Assembly: GCA_903876735.1 (NCBI GenBank)
Contig: CAIRAW010000046.1
Coordinates: forward strand, 1-39,405
Direction: 5' to 3'
Length of the DNA: 39,405 bases
Source of the DNA: an uncultured beta proteobacterium
Lineage (GTDB): Bacteria > Pseudomonadota > Gammaproteobacteria > Burkholderiales > Burkholderiaceae_C
Shown here in pieces: positions 1-8,717 of this stretch. Within the stretch, counting starts at the first letter, position 1; the number at the start of each line of letters is the position of its first letter. Made by a program: the position numbers and the translations under genes. The notes under the pieces are model-generated. The model did not search any database. It worked only from the letters and a program-made list of their open reading frames with translations, and was not told the origin of the DNA.

Positions 1-49
1 CTGGTTGACGATGACACAGGGGCGGATGGTGCAGCGAAGTCAAGGAGGA

Positions 50-70
50 GCAGAGGGCGCAGCCCTCTGC
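50..70. other. Short hairpin in the left-edge non-coding stretch (1-221)
   Basis: The 221 bases left of the ABC exporter stop codon contain no protein I recognise. The one structure I see is a perfect 8-bp inverted repeat, GCAGAGGG / CCCTCTGC, with a 5-base loop. No T-run follows on either strand, so it is not a typical intrinsic terminator, although it lies about 150 bases downstream of the exporter gene. A frame open from the left edge could be the tail of a plus-strand gene ending at 79-81, but its arginine/serine-rich composition is not convincing. Confidence 0.3.
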
Positions 71-221
71 GGGGGACATGAGCGGAATCATCTGCCCCGG
101 TGTCGTCGGTACACCCAACACACCCAGCATCAAGGACGGCTAACGCTGCCTATGCGACAGCCAGTCAATCGCTTGCAACTCCCGCACAACCCTGACGCAC
201 CCGCCATCCCGTTCCGCCAAG

Positions 222-2096
222 CTACTCCGAACTCTGCTGCAGCGCCCACATCTGCGCATAGCGCCCATTGGCTGCCAGCAGGGCTGCATGGGTGCCACGC
301 TCGATGATGCGGCCCGCTTCCATCACCAGAATCTCATACGCGTCGACCACGGTCGAGAGCCGGTGCGCGATCACCAGGGTGGTCTTGTTGCGGGCCACGC
401 TTTGCAGTTCGGCCTGGATGGCGCGCTCGTTGGCACTGTCGAGCGCCGAGGTGGCTTCGTCGAAGATCAGCACGGCCGGGTTCTTGAGCAGGGTGCGGGC
501 AATGGCCACGCGCTGCTTCTCGCCACCCGAGAGCTTGAGACCGCGCTCGCCAACCATGGTGTCATAGCCTTTGGGTGTGGCGGCGATGAAGCTGTGGATG
601 TGGGCTGAACTGGCGGCCTCGATCACCTGCTCGCGCGTGGCACCGGGCTGGCCGTAGGCGATGTTGTATTCCACCGTGTCGTTGAACAGCACCGTATCCT
701 GCGGCACGATGCCGATGGCCTGGCGCAGAGAAGCCTGCGTCACCTGCTTGATGTCCTGCCCGGCAATCAGGATCCGGCCGCCCTGCACGTCATAGAAGCG
801 AAACAGCAGCCGCGCCAGCGTCGACTTGCCGGAGCCCGAAGGCCCGACCACGGCCACCGTCTTGCCGGCCGGAATCTCGAAACTGATGTCGTGCAGGATA
901 GGCCGCGCCGGGTCATAGGCGAAGTTGACATGGCTGAATGCAACACTGGCCGTGCCCTGGCCAATGGGGATGGATTGCGGATCGGGTCCGCAATGACACG
1001 CTTCATCCAGCGCCAACGGCAATGCACCCGCCACATCGGCGATTTCGCGCTCGCGCTCCATCAGCGTGAACATCTTGTCGAGGTCGGTCAGGCTCTGCTT
1101 GATCTCACGGTACAGCACACCCAGAAAGCCCAAGGGAATGTAGAGCTGAATCATGAAGGCGTTGACCATCACCAGGTCGCCCAGCGTCATGTGGCCGTCG
1201 ACCACACCCTGGGTGGCGCGCCACAGCATGGCGACCAGGCCGGTCGCAATGATCAGTTGCTGACCGGTATTGAGCAGGCTCAGCGTGCTTTGGCTCTTGA
1301 CGGCGGCGCGGCGGTACTTCTCCAGGTTCTCGTCGTAGCGGCGGGCCTCGAACTCCTCGTTGTTGAAGTACTTGACGGTCTCGTAATTCAGCAGCGAATC
1401 GATGGCCCGGCTGTGGGCTTTGGAGTCGAGCTCGTTCATCTCCTTGCGAAAATGCGTGCGCCACTCGGTCACGACCACGGTGAAACTGATGTAGACGACC
1501 AGCGCCACGATGGTGATGCCGGCAAACCAGATGTCGAACTTGACCGCCAGATAGGTCAGCACCATGGCCACTTCGATCAGCGTCGGGAAGATGCTGTAGA
1601 GCGAATACGAGATCAGCGAGTTGACGGCGCGCGTGCCGCGCTCGATGTCGCGCGTCATGCCGCCGGTCTGGCGCTCCAGATGAAAGCGCAGGCTTAAAGC
1701 GTGCAGATGGCGAAACACCTGCAATGAAATGGTGCGCGACGCGCCCTCGGTGGCTTTGGCAAAAATCAGTTCGCGCAGTTCGGCAAACAGCGTCGTCGAC
1801 AGCCGCAGCAGGCCGTAACCAAACAGCAAAGCCACCGGCACCACCAGCAGGGCATTGGCGCCGACGCCCCCCTTGGCGTTCATGGTGTCAACCAGTTGCT
1901 TGAGCAGCAGCGGCACGCCAACATTGGCCATCTTGGCGCCAATCATGAAAGCCAGCGCCGCCATGACACGCCATTTGTACTGCCAGAGGTAGGGAAACAG
2001 GCGTTGCAGGGTGGCCCAGTCGGAACGGGTGGCAACGGGTACGGGTGCGGCGCTGGCGCCGTCACGCAGGGGGCTGTGTTCGCCTGATCGGCGCAT
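222..2096 (-). CDS. Atm1-type ABC exporter (fused permease and ATPase)
   Basis: This 624-residue half-transporter is predicted to work as an inner-membrane homodimer exporting a glutathione- or sulfur-linked compound, as Atm1/ABCB7-family proteins do in Fe-S cluster or heavy-metal homeostasis. The membrane domain (about 30-330) carries family hallmarks such as 'NYETVKYFNNE' and 'GQQLI'. The ATPase domain (about 385-610) has Walker A 'GPSGSGKST' from residue 418, signature 'LSGGEKQR', Walker B 'LIFDEATSALD' and the H-loop 'IAHRLST'. ATG at 2096 was chosen over an in-frame TTG at 2105; neither has a clear ribosome site. The linker between the two domains contains a palindrome-derived 'CHCGPDPQSI' segment that homologues should lack. 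It is divergent from yciA with only 40 bp between the starts. Family assignment is strong; the substrate is inferred. Confidence 0.92.
   Translation of the reverse strand: MRRSGEHSPLRDGASAAPVPVATRSDWATLQRLFPYLWQYKWRVMAALAFMIGAKMANVGVPLLLKQLVDTMNAKGGVGANALLVVPVALLFGYGLLRLSTTLFAELRELIFAKATEGASRTISLQVFRHLHALSLRFHLERQTGGMTRDIERGTRAVNSLISYSLYSIFPTLIEVAMVLTYLAVKFDIWFAGITIVALVVYISFTVVVTEWRTHFRKEMNELDSKAHSRAIDSLLNYETVKYFNNEEFEARRYDENLEKYRRAAVKSQSTLSLLNTGQQLIIATGLVAMLWRATQGVVDGHMTLGDLVMVNAFMIQLYIPLGFLGVLYREIKQSLTDLDKMFTLMEREREIADVAGALPLALDEACHCGPDPQSIPIGQGTASVAFSHVNFAYDPARPILHDISFEIPAGKTVAVVGPSGSGKSTLARLLFRFYDVQGGRILIAGQDIKQVTQASLRQAIGIVPQDTVLFNDTVEYNIAYGQPGATREQVIEAASSAHIHSFIAATPKGYDTMVGERGLKLSGGEKQRVAIARTLLKNPAVLIFDEATSALDSANERAIQAELQSVARNKTTLVIAHRLSTVVDAYEILVMEAGRIIERGTHAALLAANGRYAQMWALQQSSE
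974..994. repeat. Palindromic repeat inserted in frame in the ABC exporter gene
   Basis: A perfect inverted repeat, ATTGCGGA / TCCGCAAT with a 5-base loop, lies inside the exporter coding sequence. With its flanks (TGGATTGCGG...CCGCAATGACA) it resembles a dispersed short palindromic element commonly seen between bacterial genes. Translated on the coding strand it gives 'CHCGPDPQS', a peptide I associate with translated copies of such elements. It falls in the linker between membrane and ATPase domains, where extra residues should be tolerated. Confidence 0.7.
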
Positions 2097-2136
2097 AAGA
2101 GACAATCTTGTTAATTAACTTGACTCGATTGTGCCT

Positions 2137-2556
2137 ATGTCTGCAAACACCAACCCGACGCCAGTACAACTGCCCACTGGCGAGGAACTGGTCCTCAAGG
2201 TGATTCCGATGCCGGCCGACTCCAATGCCAATGGCGACATCTTCGGCGGCTGGGTCATGGCGCAGGTCGATCTGGCCGGTTCGGTGATCCCGGCGCGCTA
2301 CACCCAGGGCCGCATGGCGACGGTGGCGGTCAATGAATTCATCTTCAAGCAGCCGGTTCGGGTCGGCGACATTCTGACCTTCTTTTCCAAACTGGTGCGC
2401 ATCGGACGCACCTCGATCACCGTCAAAGTCGAGGTCTATGCCGAGCGCTTCAGCGCGCAGGGACAGTACATGAAGGTGACGGAAGCATCGCTCACCTATG
2501 TGGCCATCGATGACCAGGGCCGTCCACGCCCGATCCCGGGCCAGCCGCCGCGATAA
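2137..2556 (+). CDS. yciA: Acyl-CoA thioesterase YciA
   Basis: This 139-residue single-hotdog thioesterase is predicted to hydrolyse a broad range of acyl-CoAs in the cytoplasm and return free CoA. It matches the YciA family along its length, with the 'NANGDIFGGW' active-site segment (catalytic Asp34), 'MATVAVNEFIFKQPV', 'VGD' and the C-terminal 'ATEALF'-like strand, here 'VTEASLTYVAID'. ATG at 2137 was preferred to GTG at 2131 because family N-termini are short. The MFS gene starts 7 bases after its stop, so the two are probably cotranscribed. It diverges from the ABC exporter gene. Confidence 0.93.
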   Translation: MSANTNPTPVQLPTGEELVLKVIPMPADSNANGDIFGGWVMAQVDLAGSVIPARYTQGRMATVAVNEFIFKQPVRVGDILTFFSKLVRIGRTSITVKVEVYAERFSAQGQYMKVTEASLTYVAIDDQGRPRPIPGQPPR

Positions 2557-2563
2557 TGGGCCG

Positions 2564-3745
2564 GTGCCCAAGCACTTTCCGCCCCTGCTGCTGCCCCTGA
2601 TACTGGTTACCCTGACCGGCCACATGGCCCTGTCGGGCGGGCGTGTCTCAGGCTCCCTTTATGCCCTGAGCAGCGGTTCGTCCGAACTGGTGGTGGGGCT
2701 CTTCATGGCAACGTTCTCGGTTCTGCCGGCACTGGCCGCCATGTCGATTGGCCGCTGGGTAGATCGCATGGGCGCACTGCCCGTGATGCGTCTTGGCGTG
2801 CTGGCGGTTTTGCTCGGCGCCACGGTCCCCGTGCTCTGGCTCGGCGTGCCCGCGCTGTTTGTCATGGCGGTACTGATCGGTTTTGGCTTCAACGCCATGT
2901 CGGTGGCCGGCCAGCACAGCGTTGGCGCGATGGCCCACGGCAGATCCGCCGAACAACGCCTGCGCAACTTTGGCTGGTATGCGCTGGGCCATTCGGCCTC
3001 CAGCGCCCTGGGGCCCTTCATCTCGGGGTTGCTGATCGACCATGCGGGTTTTCGCATTGCTTTTGCCAGCATGGCCGTGTTCAGTTGCATGGCCTGCTGG
3101 TTGGTGTTCAGGAAACTGGCCTCGCTGCCGGCCGCCCGACCGGTCGCAGCGGCCGCCGCCGATGCCAGGCCAGCAGCCTGGCACGACCTGCTGGCGGCGT
3201 CGGAATTGCGCCGCGTCTACTACGTCAGCATGGCCTTGTCCTGCTGCTGGGACCTGTTCATCGTGATGCTGCCGGTGCTGGGCACGCGACTGGGCTTTTC
3301 AGCCTCCATCATCGGCACCGTGTTCTCGCTCTTTGCGGTGGGCACCTTCGTCAGCCGCGCCCTGATGCCCTGGCTCTCGAGCCGGCTACGCGAGTGGCAG
3401 ATCATGCGCGCGGCGATGGCCATGATCGCGCTGGTGTTTATGGTGCTGCCGTGGGCCAACGCCGCTGGTGTCTTCATGCTACTGGGCTTTGTGTTTGGCA
3501 GCGCCATCGGCTTCAGCCAGCCCAATATGCTGTCGCTGCTGCACGCGGCAGCACCTGCGGGGCGCGGTGGCGAAGCGCTGGGCCTGCGCTCGCTGATCGG
3601 CAATGGTTCGTCGGTACTGGTGCCGATCGCCTTCGGTCTGGCGGTAGCGCCACTTGGCGTTGCGCCCCTGCTATGGTCCGGTGCCGCCCTGATCAGCAGC
3701 GCCCTGCCCGCTGCGCACCGCGGCGTGCGCCAGCATTCACACTGA
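2564..3745 (+). CDS. MFS transporter, substrate unknown
   Basis: This 393-residue protein has about twelve hydrophobic helices and the MFS loop 2-3 signature 'GRWVDRMG' near residue 65, so it is a cytoplasmic-membrane secondary transporter. It has no soluble extra domain. The first helix begins a few residues after GTG 2564, which supports this start over an upstream ATG at 2498 inside yciA. It probably forms a two-gene operon with yciA. Its 3' end overlaps the 3' end of the convergent cobB by 9 bases. Efflux of a small molecule is the usual role of such proteins, but nothing here identifies the cargo. Confidence 0.85.
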   Translation: MPKHFPPLLLPLILVTLTGHMALSGGRVSGSLYALSSGSSELVVGLFMATFSVLPALAAMSIGRWVDRMGALPVMRLGVLAVLLGATVPVLWLGVPALFVMAVLIGFGFNAMSVAGQHSVGAMAHGRSAEQRLRNFGWYALGHSASSALGPFISGLLIDHAGFRIAFASMAVFSCMACWLVFRKLASLPAARPVAAAAADARPAAWHDLLAASELRRVYYVSMALSCCWDLFIVMLPVLGTRLGFSASIIGTVFSLFAVGTFVSRALMPWLSSRLREWQIMRAAMAMIALVFMVLPWANAAGVFMLLGFVFGSAIGFSQPNMLSLLHAAAPAGRGGEALGLRSLIGNGSSVLVPIAFGLAVAPLGVAPLLWSGAALISSALPAAHRGVRQHSH

Positions 3746-4501
3746 GGCCAGCAGGCGCGGCAGGATCACTCCGGCGGCGCCACGCAGCGACCAGTCGCAA
3801 TCCGCATCGAGTGCCGTGGCCATCGGGTTGACCTGCAGCAAGCGGGCCTCAGACCGTTTAGCCAGCAATGGAATGCTGGCCGCCGGTTGTACCAGGCCGG
3901 AGGTGCCGATGGCGATCAGCAGGTCGCAGGCGCGGGCAGCGGCAAACGCGGCGTCCAGCACGTCGGGCGGCAGGCTCTCGCCAAACCAGACGACACCGGG
4001 GCGGATCAAACCGCCGCATTGCGCGCAGCACGGCGGACACAGGCGACGCCCGCCTTCGGGCTCTTGCGGGATTTCGGCGGGAAAGAGATGCGCCAAGCCA
4101 CAGGCGACACAGCGCGCCGCATGCAGGCTGCCGTGCAAGTGCAGAACACCGCTGCTGCCGGCGCGCTCGTGCAAGTCATCCACGTTTTGCGTCACCAGCG
4201 TGAACCGGGGCACGCTGCGCACCCATGCGGCGATCGCCAGATGCGCCGGATTAGGCAGTGTGCGCCGCACCAGCATGCGCCGCCATTCGTACCAGCCCCA
4301 GACCAGTTCCGGATCGCGCGCAAAGGCCTCGGGCGTCGCCAGGTCTTCAGCATCGAAACGCTGCCAAAAACCGGTGAGCGCATCGCGAAAGGTCGGGATG
4401 CCGCTCTCGGCGGAAACCCCGGCGCCCGTGAAAACGACGATGTTGCGTGCTTCGCGCATGGCTAGGATCAAGTCCGGCGGGATGGTGTCAGAGCGATTCA
4501 T
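3737..4501 (-). CDS. cobB: NAD-dependent protein deacylase, class III sirtuin (CobB type)
   Basis: This 254-residue enzyme uses NAD+ to remove acyl groups from protein lysines, releasing nicotinamide and O-acyl-ADP-ribose. Visible motifs are 'FTGAGVSAESGIPTFRD' (24-40), 'TQNVDDLHERAG' (104-115), catalytic His123 in 'HLHGS', and a zinc site from C131/C134 and C159/C162. Tyr71 and Arg74 form the YxxR pair that in SIRT5/CobB binds negatively charged acyl groups, so desuccinylase/demalonylase activity is likely. A regulator of CoA-using enzymes fits the acyl-CoA content of this region, but no linkage is proven. The start at 4501 lacks a strong ribosome site. The tail overlaps the MFS gene. Confidence 0.93.
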   Translation of the reverse strand: MNRSDTIPPDLILAMREARNIVVFTGAGVSAESGIPTFRDALTGFWQRFDAEDLATPEAFARDPELVWGWYEWRRMLVRRTLPNPAHLAIAAWVRSVPRFTLVTQNVDDLHERAGSSGVLHLHGSLHAARCVACGLAHLFPAEIPQEPEGGRRLCPPCCAQCGGLIRPGVVWFGESLPPDVLDAAFAAARACDLLIAIGTSGLVQPAASIPLLAKRSEARLLQVNPMATALDADCDWSLRGAAGVILPRLLASV

Positions 4502-4661
4502 AGCCCAGATGATGACGTTTTCTTGCGCTTTTGCAACTCGTCTGCCCTGCGTAACAAGCCTTCAGTGAAAACCCTCGCAGCCAATCCAGCGATTGCCGCT
4601 ATAACCGGGGAGAGACATCAGGGTAGTCCCGGTGCACACCATTTTTTGAAGGAGACAGTTG

Positions 4662-5840
4662 ATGAAATTCGCTTCAGGCATTGCACTCGCGGCACTCACC
4701 GTTTCGGCCAATGTGTACTGCGCCCAGCAGGGCGTCACAGACACCGAGATTCTGCTCGGCTCCATTCAGGATCTGTCGGGACCGCTGGCCGGCTTTGGCA
4801 AGCAGGACCGGCTGGGCATGATGCTGGCCGTCGATGAAATCAACGAGCAGGGCGGCATCAACGGTCGCAAGCTGCGGCTGATTGTGGAAGACTCCGGCTA
4901 TGAGCCAAAGAAGGCGGTGCTGGCGGCGCAAAAGTTGGTCAACCAGGACAAGATATTCATGATGCTGGGCCACATCGGCACCGCGCAGAACATGGCGGCA
5001 ATGCCGGTCCAGTTCGAGAAGAACGTGATCAATTTCTTCCCGGTCACGGCGGCGCGTGAGATGTACGAGCCGTTCCACCGCCTGAAGTATTCGTTTGCCG
5101 CTACCTATTTCGACCAGATGCGCCGCGCCGTGCCGCAAATGATCAAGGACAAGGGCATCAAGAAGGTCTGCAGCATTTACCAGGACGACGACTTCGGCCT
5201 TGAAGTGCTGCGCGGCGGCGAGGCCGGTCTCAAGACGCTGGCCATGGATTACGCGGAGAAGACCTCCTTCAAACGCGGCGCCACCGACTTCTCGTCGCAG
5301 GTCGCCAAGATGAAGGCGGCCGGTTGCGAAATGGTGGTGCTGGGCACCATCATCCGCGAGACCATCGGCACCATCGGCGAGTCGCGCAAGACCGGCTTCA
5401 ACCCGGTGTTTCTGGGCTCGAGCGCGGCCTACACCGACCTGATCCACAAACTCGGCGGCAAGGCGATGGATGGCCTGTATGCCACGATGACGGTGCAGAA
5501 CCCCTACACCGACGAAGTCTCGCAGCCGATCCGCTTCTGGGCCAACAAGTACAAGACCAAGTTCAACGAAGACCCGGCCGTGTTCTCGGTCTACGGCTAC
5601 CTGATCGTCAATATCTTCGCCAACGCCGCGACCAAGGCCGGCAAGAACCTGACGACCGACAGTTTCATCAAGGTCATGGACACCATGTCGATCCCGACCG
5701 ACATCTTCGGCAGCGCACCGGCCACCTACTCGCCGACCAAGCGCCTGGGCAGCGACGCCTCGCGCCTGTCGCAGATCCAGTACGGCAGATGGAAGGTGGT
5801 CGGGCCCTACATCACCGATATGGCGGTGGCCAAGAAGTAA
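4662..5840 (+). CDS. Periplasmic ligand-binding protein of a LivK-type ABC importer
   Basis: This 392-residue protein is a Peripla_BP_6 family receptor that would capture a solute in the periplasm. An N-terminal signal peptide (about 1-22, ending 'NVYCA') is followed by the family start 'TEILLGSIQDLSGPLA', 'GINGRKLRLIVEDSGY' and the two-lobe fold. ATG 4662 has a good ribosome site, GAAGGAGA, 6 bases upstream. No permease or ATPase genes lie nearby, so it must work with a transporter encoded elsewhere or act as a sensor subunit. The hydrolase 64 bases downstream is probably cotranscribed. Relatives bind amino acids, amides, aromatic acids or urea; the ligand cannot be read from sequence. Confidence 0.9.
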   Translation: MKFASGIALAALTVSANVYCAQQGVTDTEILLGSIQDLSGPLAGFGKQDRLGMMLAVDEINEQGGINGRKLRLIVEDSGYEPKKAVLAAQKLVNQDKIFMMLGHIGTAQNMAAMPVQFEKNVINFFPVTAAREMYEPFHRLKYSFAATYFDQMRRAVPQMIKDKGIKKVCSIYQDDDFGLEVLRGGEAGLKTLAMDYAEKTSFKRGATDFSSQVAKMKAAGCEMVVLGTIIRETIGTIGESRKTGFNPVFLGSSAAYTDLIHKLGGKAMDGLYATMTVQNPYTDEVSQPIRFWANKYKTKFNEDPAVFSVYGYLIVNIFANAATKAGKNLTTDSFIKVMDTMSIPTDIFGSAPATYSPTKRLGSDASRLSQIQYGRWKVVGPYITDMAVAKK

Positions 5841-5904
5841 CCATTTTTTCGCACGGAAACGTTCACCCGTTTCCATTCATCAAAGACACAGGGAGCATTC
5901 AAAC

Positions 5905-6741
5905 ATGATCACAAAACATTCCGTGACCACCAGCGACGGTGTCAGGCTCAGTTACCTGGAAGCGGGCTCTGGCAAGCCACTGGTTCTGATTCCGGGTTGG
6001 TCCCAAACCGCTGAACAGTTCAGACACCAGTTGGAGGGCTTGTCGGACCGCTACCATGTGATCGCGGTTGACATGCGTGGTCATGGGGATTCAGACAAAC
6101 CGCAGTTTGGCTACCGCATCCAGCGACTGGCCAAAGACGTTGGCGACGTGCTCAAGGCGCTTGACCTTAAAGACGTGACGATCCTGGGGCACTCGATGGG
6201 CTGCTCCGTCCTGTGGTGCTACTTTGACCTTTTTGGCGCTGAGCGCATCGGCAAGTTTGTGTTCTGCGATGAGCCGCCGCTGTTGACATCCAACCCTGCC
6301 TGGTCCCCCGAGGAACTGGACCACGCGGGCGCGGTGTTCTCGCCTGAGGCGGTGACAGGAACGGCCAACGCACTGGCGGGTCCGGACGGCATCGCCACCA
6401 CCGAAGGTTTCCTGGCTGGCATGGTGACCAAGGCCATGTCAGCCGAAACCATGAAGTGGACCGTTGCCTGCAATCTCAAAATGCCCCGCAAACTGGCGGC
6501 CGACCTGATTTACAACCACTGCCATCAGGATTGGCGTGATGTGTTCCCGCGCATCAATGTGCCCTGCCTGTTTATCAGCGGTCGCGTCAGTCTGATTCCC
6601 TGGAAATCAGTGGCCTGGGCAGCCGGGCAAACCAAGGGGTCGCAACTGGAGATTTTTGAAGAATCAGAGGGTGGTCAGCACTTCATGTTCGTTGAAAACC
6701 CGACCAAGTTCAACGCCATTGTGGCCAGTTTCATCGGCTGA
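5905..6741 (+). CDS. Alpha/beta hydrolase
   Basis: This 278-residue alpha/beta-hydrolase-fold enzyme has the oxyanion segment 'LVLIPGWSQ', the 'DMRGHGDSDKP' loop and the nucleophile elbow 'GHSMG'. A late histidine, in 'GGQHFMFVENP', completes a probable Ser-Asp-His triad. There is no signal peptide, so it is cytoplasmic. ATG 5905 follows GGGAG with a 9-base spacing. The gene follows the periplasmic binding protein and ends at a strong terminator, so the pair may take up and hydrolyse the same ester, amide or lactone. Closest families by eye are arylesterases and cofactor-free haloperoxidase-like hydrolases; the substrate is unknown. Confidence 0.88.
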   Translation: MITKHSVTTSDGVRLSYLEAGSGKPLVLIPGWSQTAEQFRHQLEGLSDRYHVIAVDMRGHGDSDKPQFGYRIQRLAKDVGDVLKALDLKDVTILGHSMGCSVLWCYFDLFGAERIGKFVFCDEPPLLTSNPAWSPEELDHAGAVFSPEAVTGTANALAGPDGIATTEGFLAGMVTKAMSAETMKWTVACNLKMPRKLAADLIYNHCHQDWRDVFPRINVPCLFISGRVSLIPWKSVAWAAGQTKGSQLEIFEESEGGQHFMFVENPTKFNAIVASFIG

Positions 6742-6760
6742 TTCGCACCACGCCAGACCT

Positions 6761-6796
6761 TGCCGTGCTGGCGAAATCCGGCACGGCATATTTTTT
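6761..6796 (+). terminator. Rho-independent terminator after the hydrolase gene
   Basis: An 11-bp stem (one G-T pair) built from TGCCGTGCTGG and CCGGCACGGCA encloses the 6-base loop CGAAAT. It is followed by TATTTTTT. It starts 20 bases after the hydrolase stop and should end the binding protein-hydrolase transcript before the diguanylate cyclase gene. Confidence 0.88.
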
Positions 6797-6973
6797 GAGG
6801 CATAGCTGCAGACGGGTGAATTTCAGGATTCAGGCTAGACGGGGTCGTTGGTGTAACAATCACTATTCGAGCCACACACAATGCCCCAAAGATCTGTAAC
6901 ACACAACATCAGAGCAGTGTCACTTTGCCTGATCAGAAGCATGCCGGCATTCTCAGACGCAGGGTGACAGGAA

Positions 6974-8635
6974 ATGAATGCTCTTGTGATTGACATACGA
7001 ACCTTGCTACTGGTCAGCGCCATCATTTTCTTGTGTCGGGCCGGACTGCTGGCTTACGCGTGGCTCATCAACCGTGACTATCTGCCGATAAAGTACTGGG
7101 CCTTGGGGTCCTCACTGGCGGCCTTTGGCGTGCTGTTCTTGAGCCTGCGCGGGATCGTGCCATTGGCTGTTTCAGTCATGCTGGGCCAGTCGGGATTGAT
7201 TTTGGGCTGGATGTGCGTTACAGCCGGCACGATCACGGCGGCCGAGCGACGACCCCCGTGGCGCTGGGGCTTCTCCATTGCAGCTGCGGCGCTGACAGGC
7301 ACAGCCTGCTTCTTGCTCATCTGGCCCGATGATTTGGCAAGAACCCTGGTCGTGAGTCTGCCCGGGTTGATGTTCGACGCCTATTGCGTTTATGTCTGTC
7401 TTGGCTTTATTGGCGGTCGCTGGCGCAGGACAACTTTTCGAATGCTTGCATTGGTGCTGTCAGCATCCATTGCTTCCAGCCTGCTGAAAAATTTTTACAT
7501 GGTGCGATCCGGATCAGGAGCCCTGTTTGACGCAAACGCCCAAAACAGCCAGTTTTATTTATTCGGCATCGCCGTCCTGATTGCATGCACTGTTATTTAT
7601 GTCTTGCTGGCAGAGCAGAAGAGCCAGGAAAACCTGGCCCAGGAAGTTGAGCAACGCAAACTGTCCGAGCAAACATTGCGCACCAGCGAGGAACGCCACC
7701 GGCTGATTGCCGAGAACGCCAGGGATGTGATCTGGACCATGTCGGTCGACGGCAAAGTCACCTACGTCAGCCCATCGGTGGAGACGGTACGCGGCTTCAC
7801 TCCGGCCGAGGCCTTGCAGCAAACAATCGAAGAAACCCTGACGCCGGCTTCGCAGGCGGTATCACTCGCATATTTCACACAATTGCACGCCGACCTGCAG
7901 GCTGGCCGGCCACCGCAGCGTTTCCGCGGCGAGCTTGAGTATCTATGTAAAAACGGCTCGACCTTGTGGACCGAGGTCATGACCTACCCGATTCTTGACG
8001 ATCACGGCGCCGTGATCGAAATACTCGGTGTAACACGCGACATCAGTGAGCGCAAGCGCGCCGAAGAACTGGTGCGCGATCTGGCCTACCACGACCGGCT
8101 GACCGGCCTGGCCAATCGACTGCTGCTGAGTGATCGCATCACACAGGTCATGCTCTCGGGGAAGCGTGGCGGACACTATGGCGCGCTGATTTTCCTGGAC
8201 CTGGACAACTTCAAGCCGCTCAACGATGCCTACGGACACAGCGCTGGTGATCTGCTGTTGACTGAAGTCGCCAGACGGCTCAAGAGTCTCGTGCGGCAAG
8301 TCGATACGGTGGCAAGATTTGGCGGCGACGAGTTTGTCGTAGTGCTGGACGATTTATCTGCGGACCGGGAACTGGCGCAAAGTCAGGCCATGCTGCTGGC
8401 GGAAAAAATCCGCAGCGTTCTGGCCGAACCCTATGCGCTGAAATTGAGCGCTGATGCGAGCCATCCCGCACAGAGCATTGAACACCACTGCACGGCAAGC
8501 ATTGGTGTGGTGCTGTTCCTCGGCATGGAAAGCACTGAAAACGAGGTCATCCGGCAAGCCGATAGCGCCATGTACCGGGCCAAAGAGGCGGGGCGCAACA
8601 GGAGTTGCCTTTTTGCGGGCGATGGACAACATTAG
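6974..8635 (+). CDS. Membrane PAS-GGDEF diguanylate cyclase
   Basis: This 553-residue protein should make the second messenger cyclic di-GMP from two GTP. About seven hydrophobic helices fill residues 1-212 and do not match a MASE domain I can name. A short coiled coil (about 215-240) and a PAS domain (about 240-360, ending with the PAC-like 'VTRDISERKRAEE') link them to the GGDEF domain (about 370-545). The catalytic motif is intact, 'FGGDEFV' with GGDEF at 450-454. The inhibitory I-site RxxD is also present (RQVD, 441-444), so product feedback is expected. There is no EAL domain. ATG 6974 follows an AGGG at 6961. The gene is monocistronic and convergent with the cytochrome gene. Confidence 0.93.
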   Translation: MNALVIDIRTLLLVSAIIFLCRAGLLAYAWLINRDYLPIKYWALGSSLAAFGVLFLSLRGIVPLAVSVMLGQSGLILGWMCVTAGTITAAERRPPWRWGFSIAAAALTGTACFLLIWPDDLARTLVVSLPGLMFDAYCVYVCLGFIGGRWRRTTFRMLALVLSASIASSLLKNFYMVRSGSGALFDANAQNSQFYLFGIAVLIACTVIYVLLAEQKSQENLAQEVEQRKLSEQTLRTSEERHRLIAENARDVIWTMSVDGKVTYVSPSVETVRGFTPAEALQQTIEETLTPASQAVSLAYFTQLHADLQAGRPPQRFRGELEYLCKNGSTLWTEVMTYPILDDHGAVIEILGVTRDISERKRAEELVRDLAYHDRLTGLANRLLLSDRITQVMLSGKRGGHYGALIFLDLDNFKPLNDAYGHSAGDLLLTEVARRLKSLVRQVDTVARFGGDEFVVVLDDLSADRELAQSQAMLLAEKIRSVLAEPYALKLSADASHPAQSIEHHCTASIGVVLFLGMESTENEVIRQADSAMYRAKEAGRNRSCLFAGDGQH

Positions 8636-8717
8636 CCGACCGAATTCCGTCTTGCGCCGCTATTCTCAAAGAAGCCCAGTCATACCGCCAAACGCGACCG
8701 CAGCGCACGGCTTCAAT

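Noticed and set aside
5..307. Open frame of 100 codons at the left edge
   Set aside because: It runs into the ABC exporter gene on the other strand, has no ribosome site or domain, and its codon use is unlike a real gene.
4674..5876. 400-codon open frame antisense to the periplasmic binding protein gene
   Set aside because: It is a shadow of a well-supported gene with a signal peptide and ribosome site; the antisense product has no recognisable motif.
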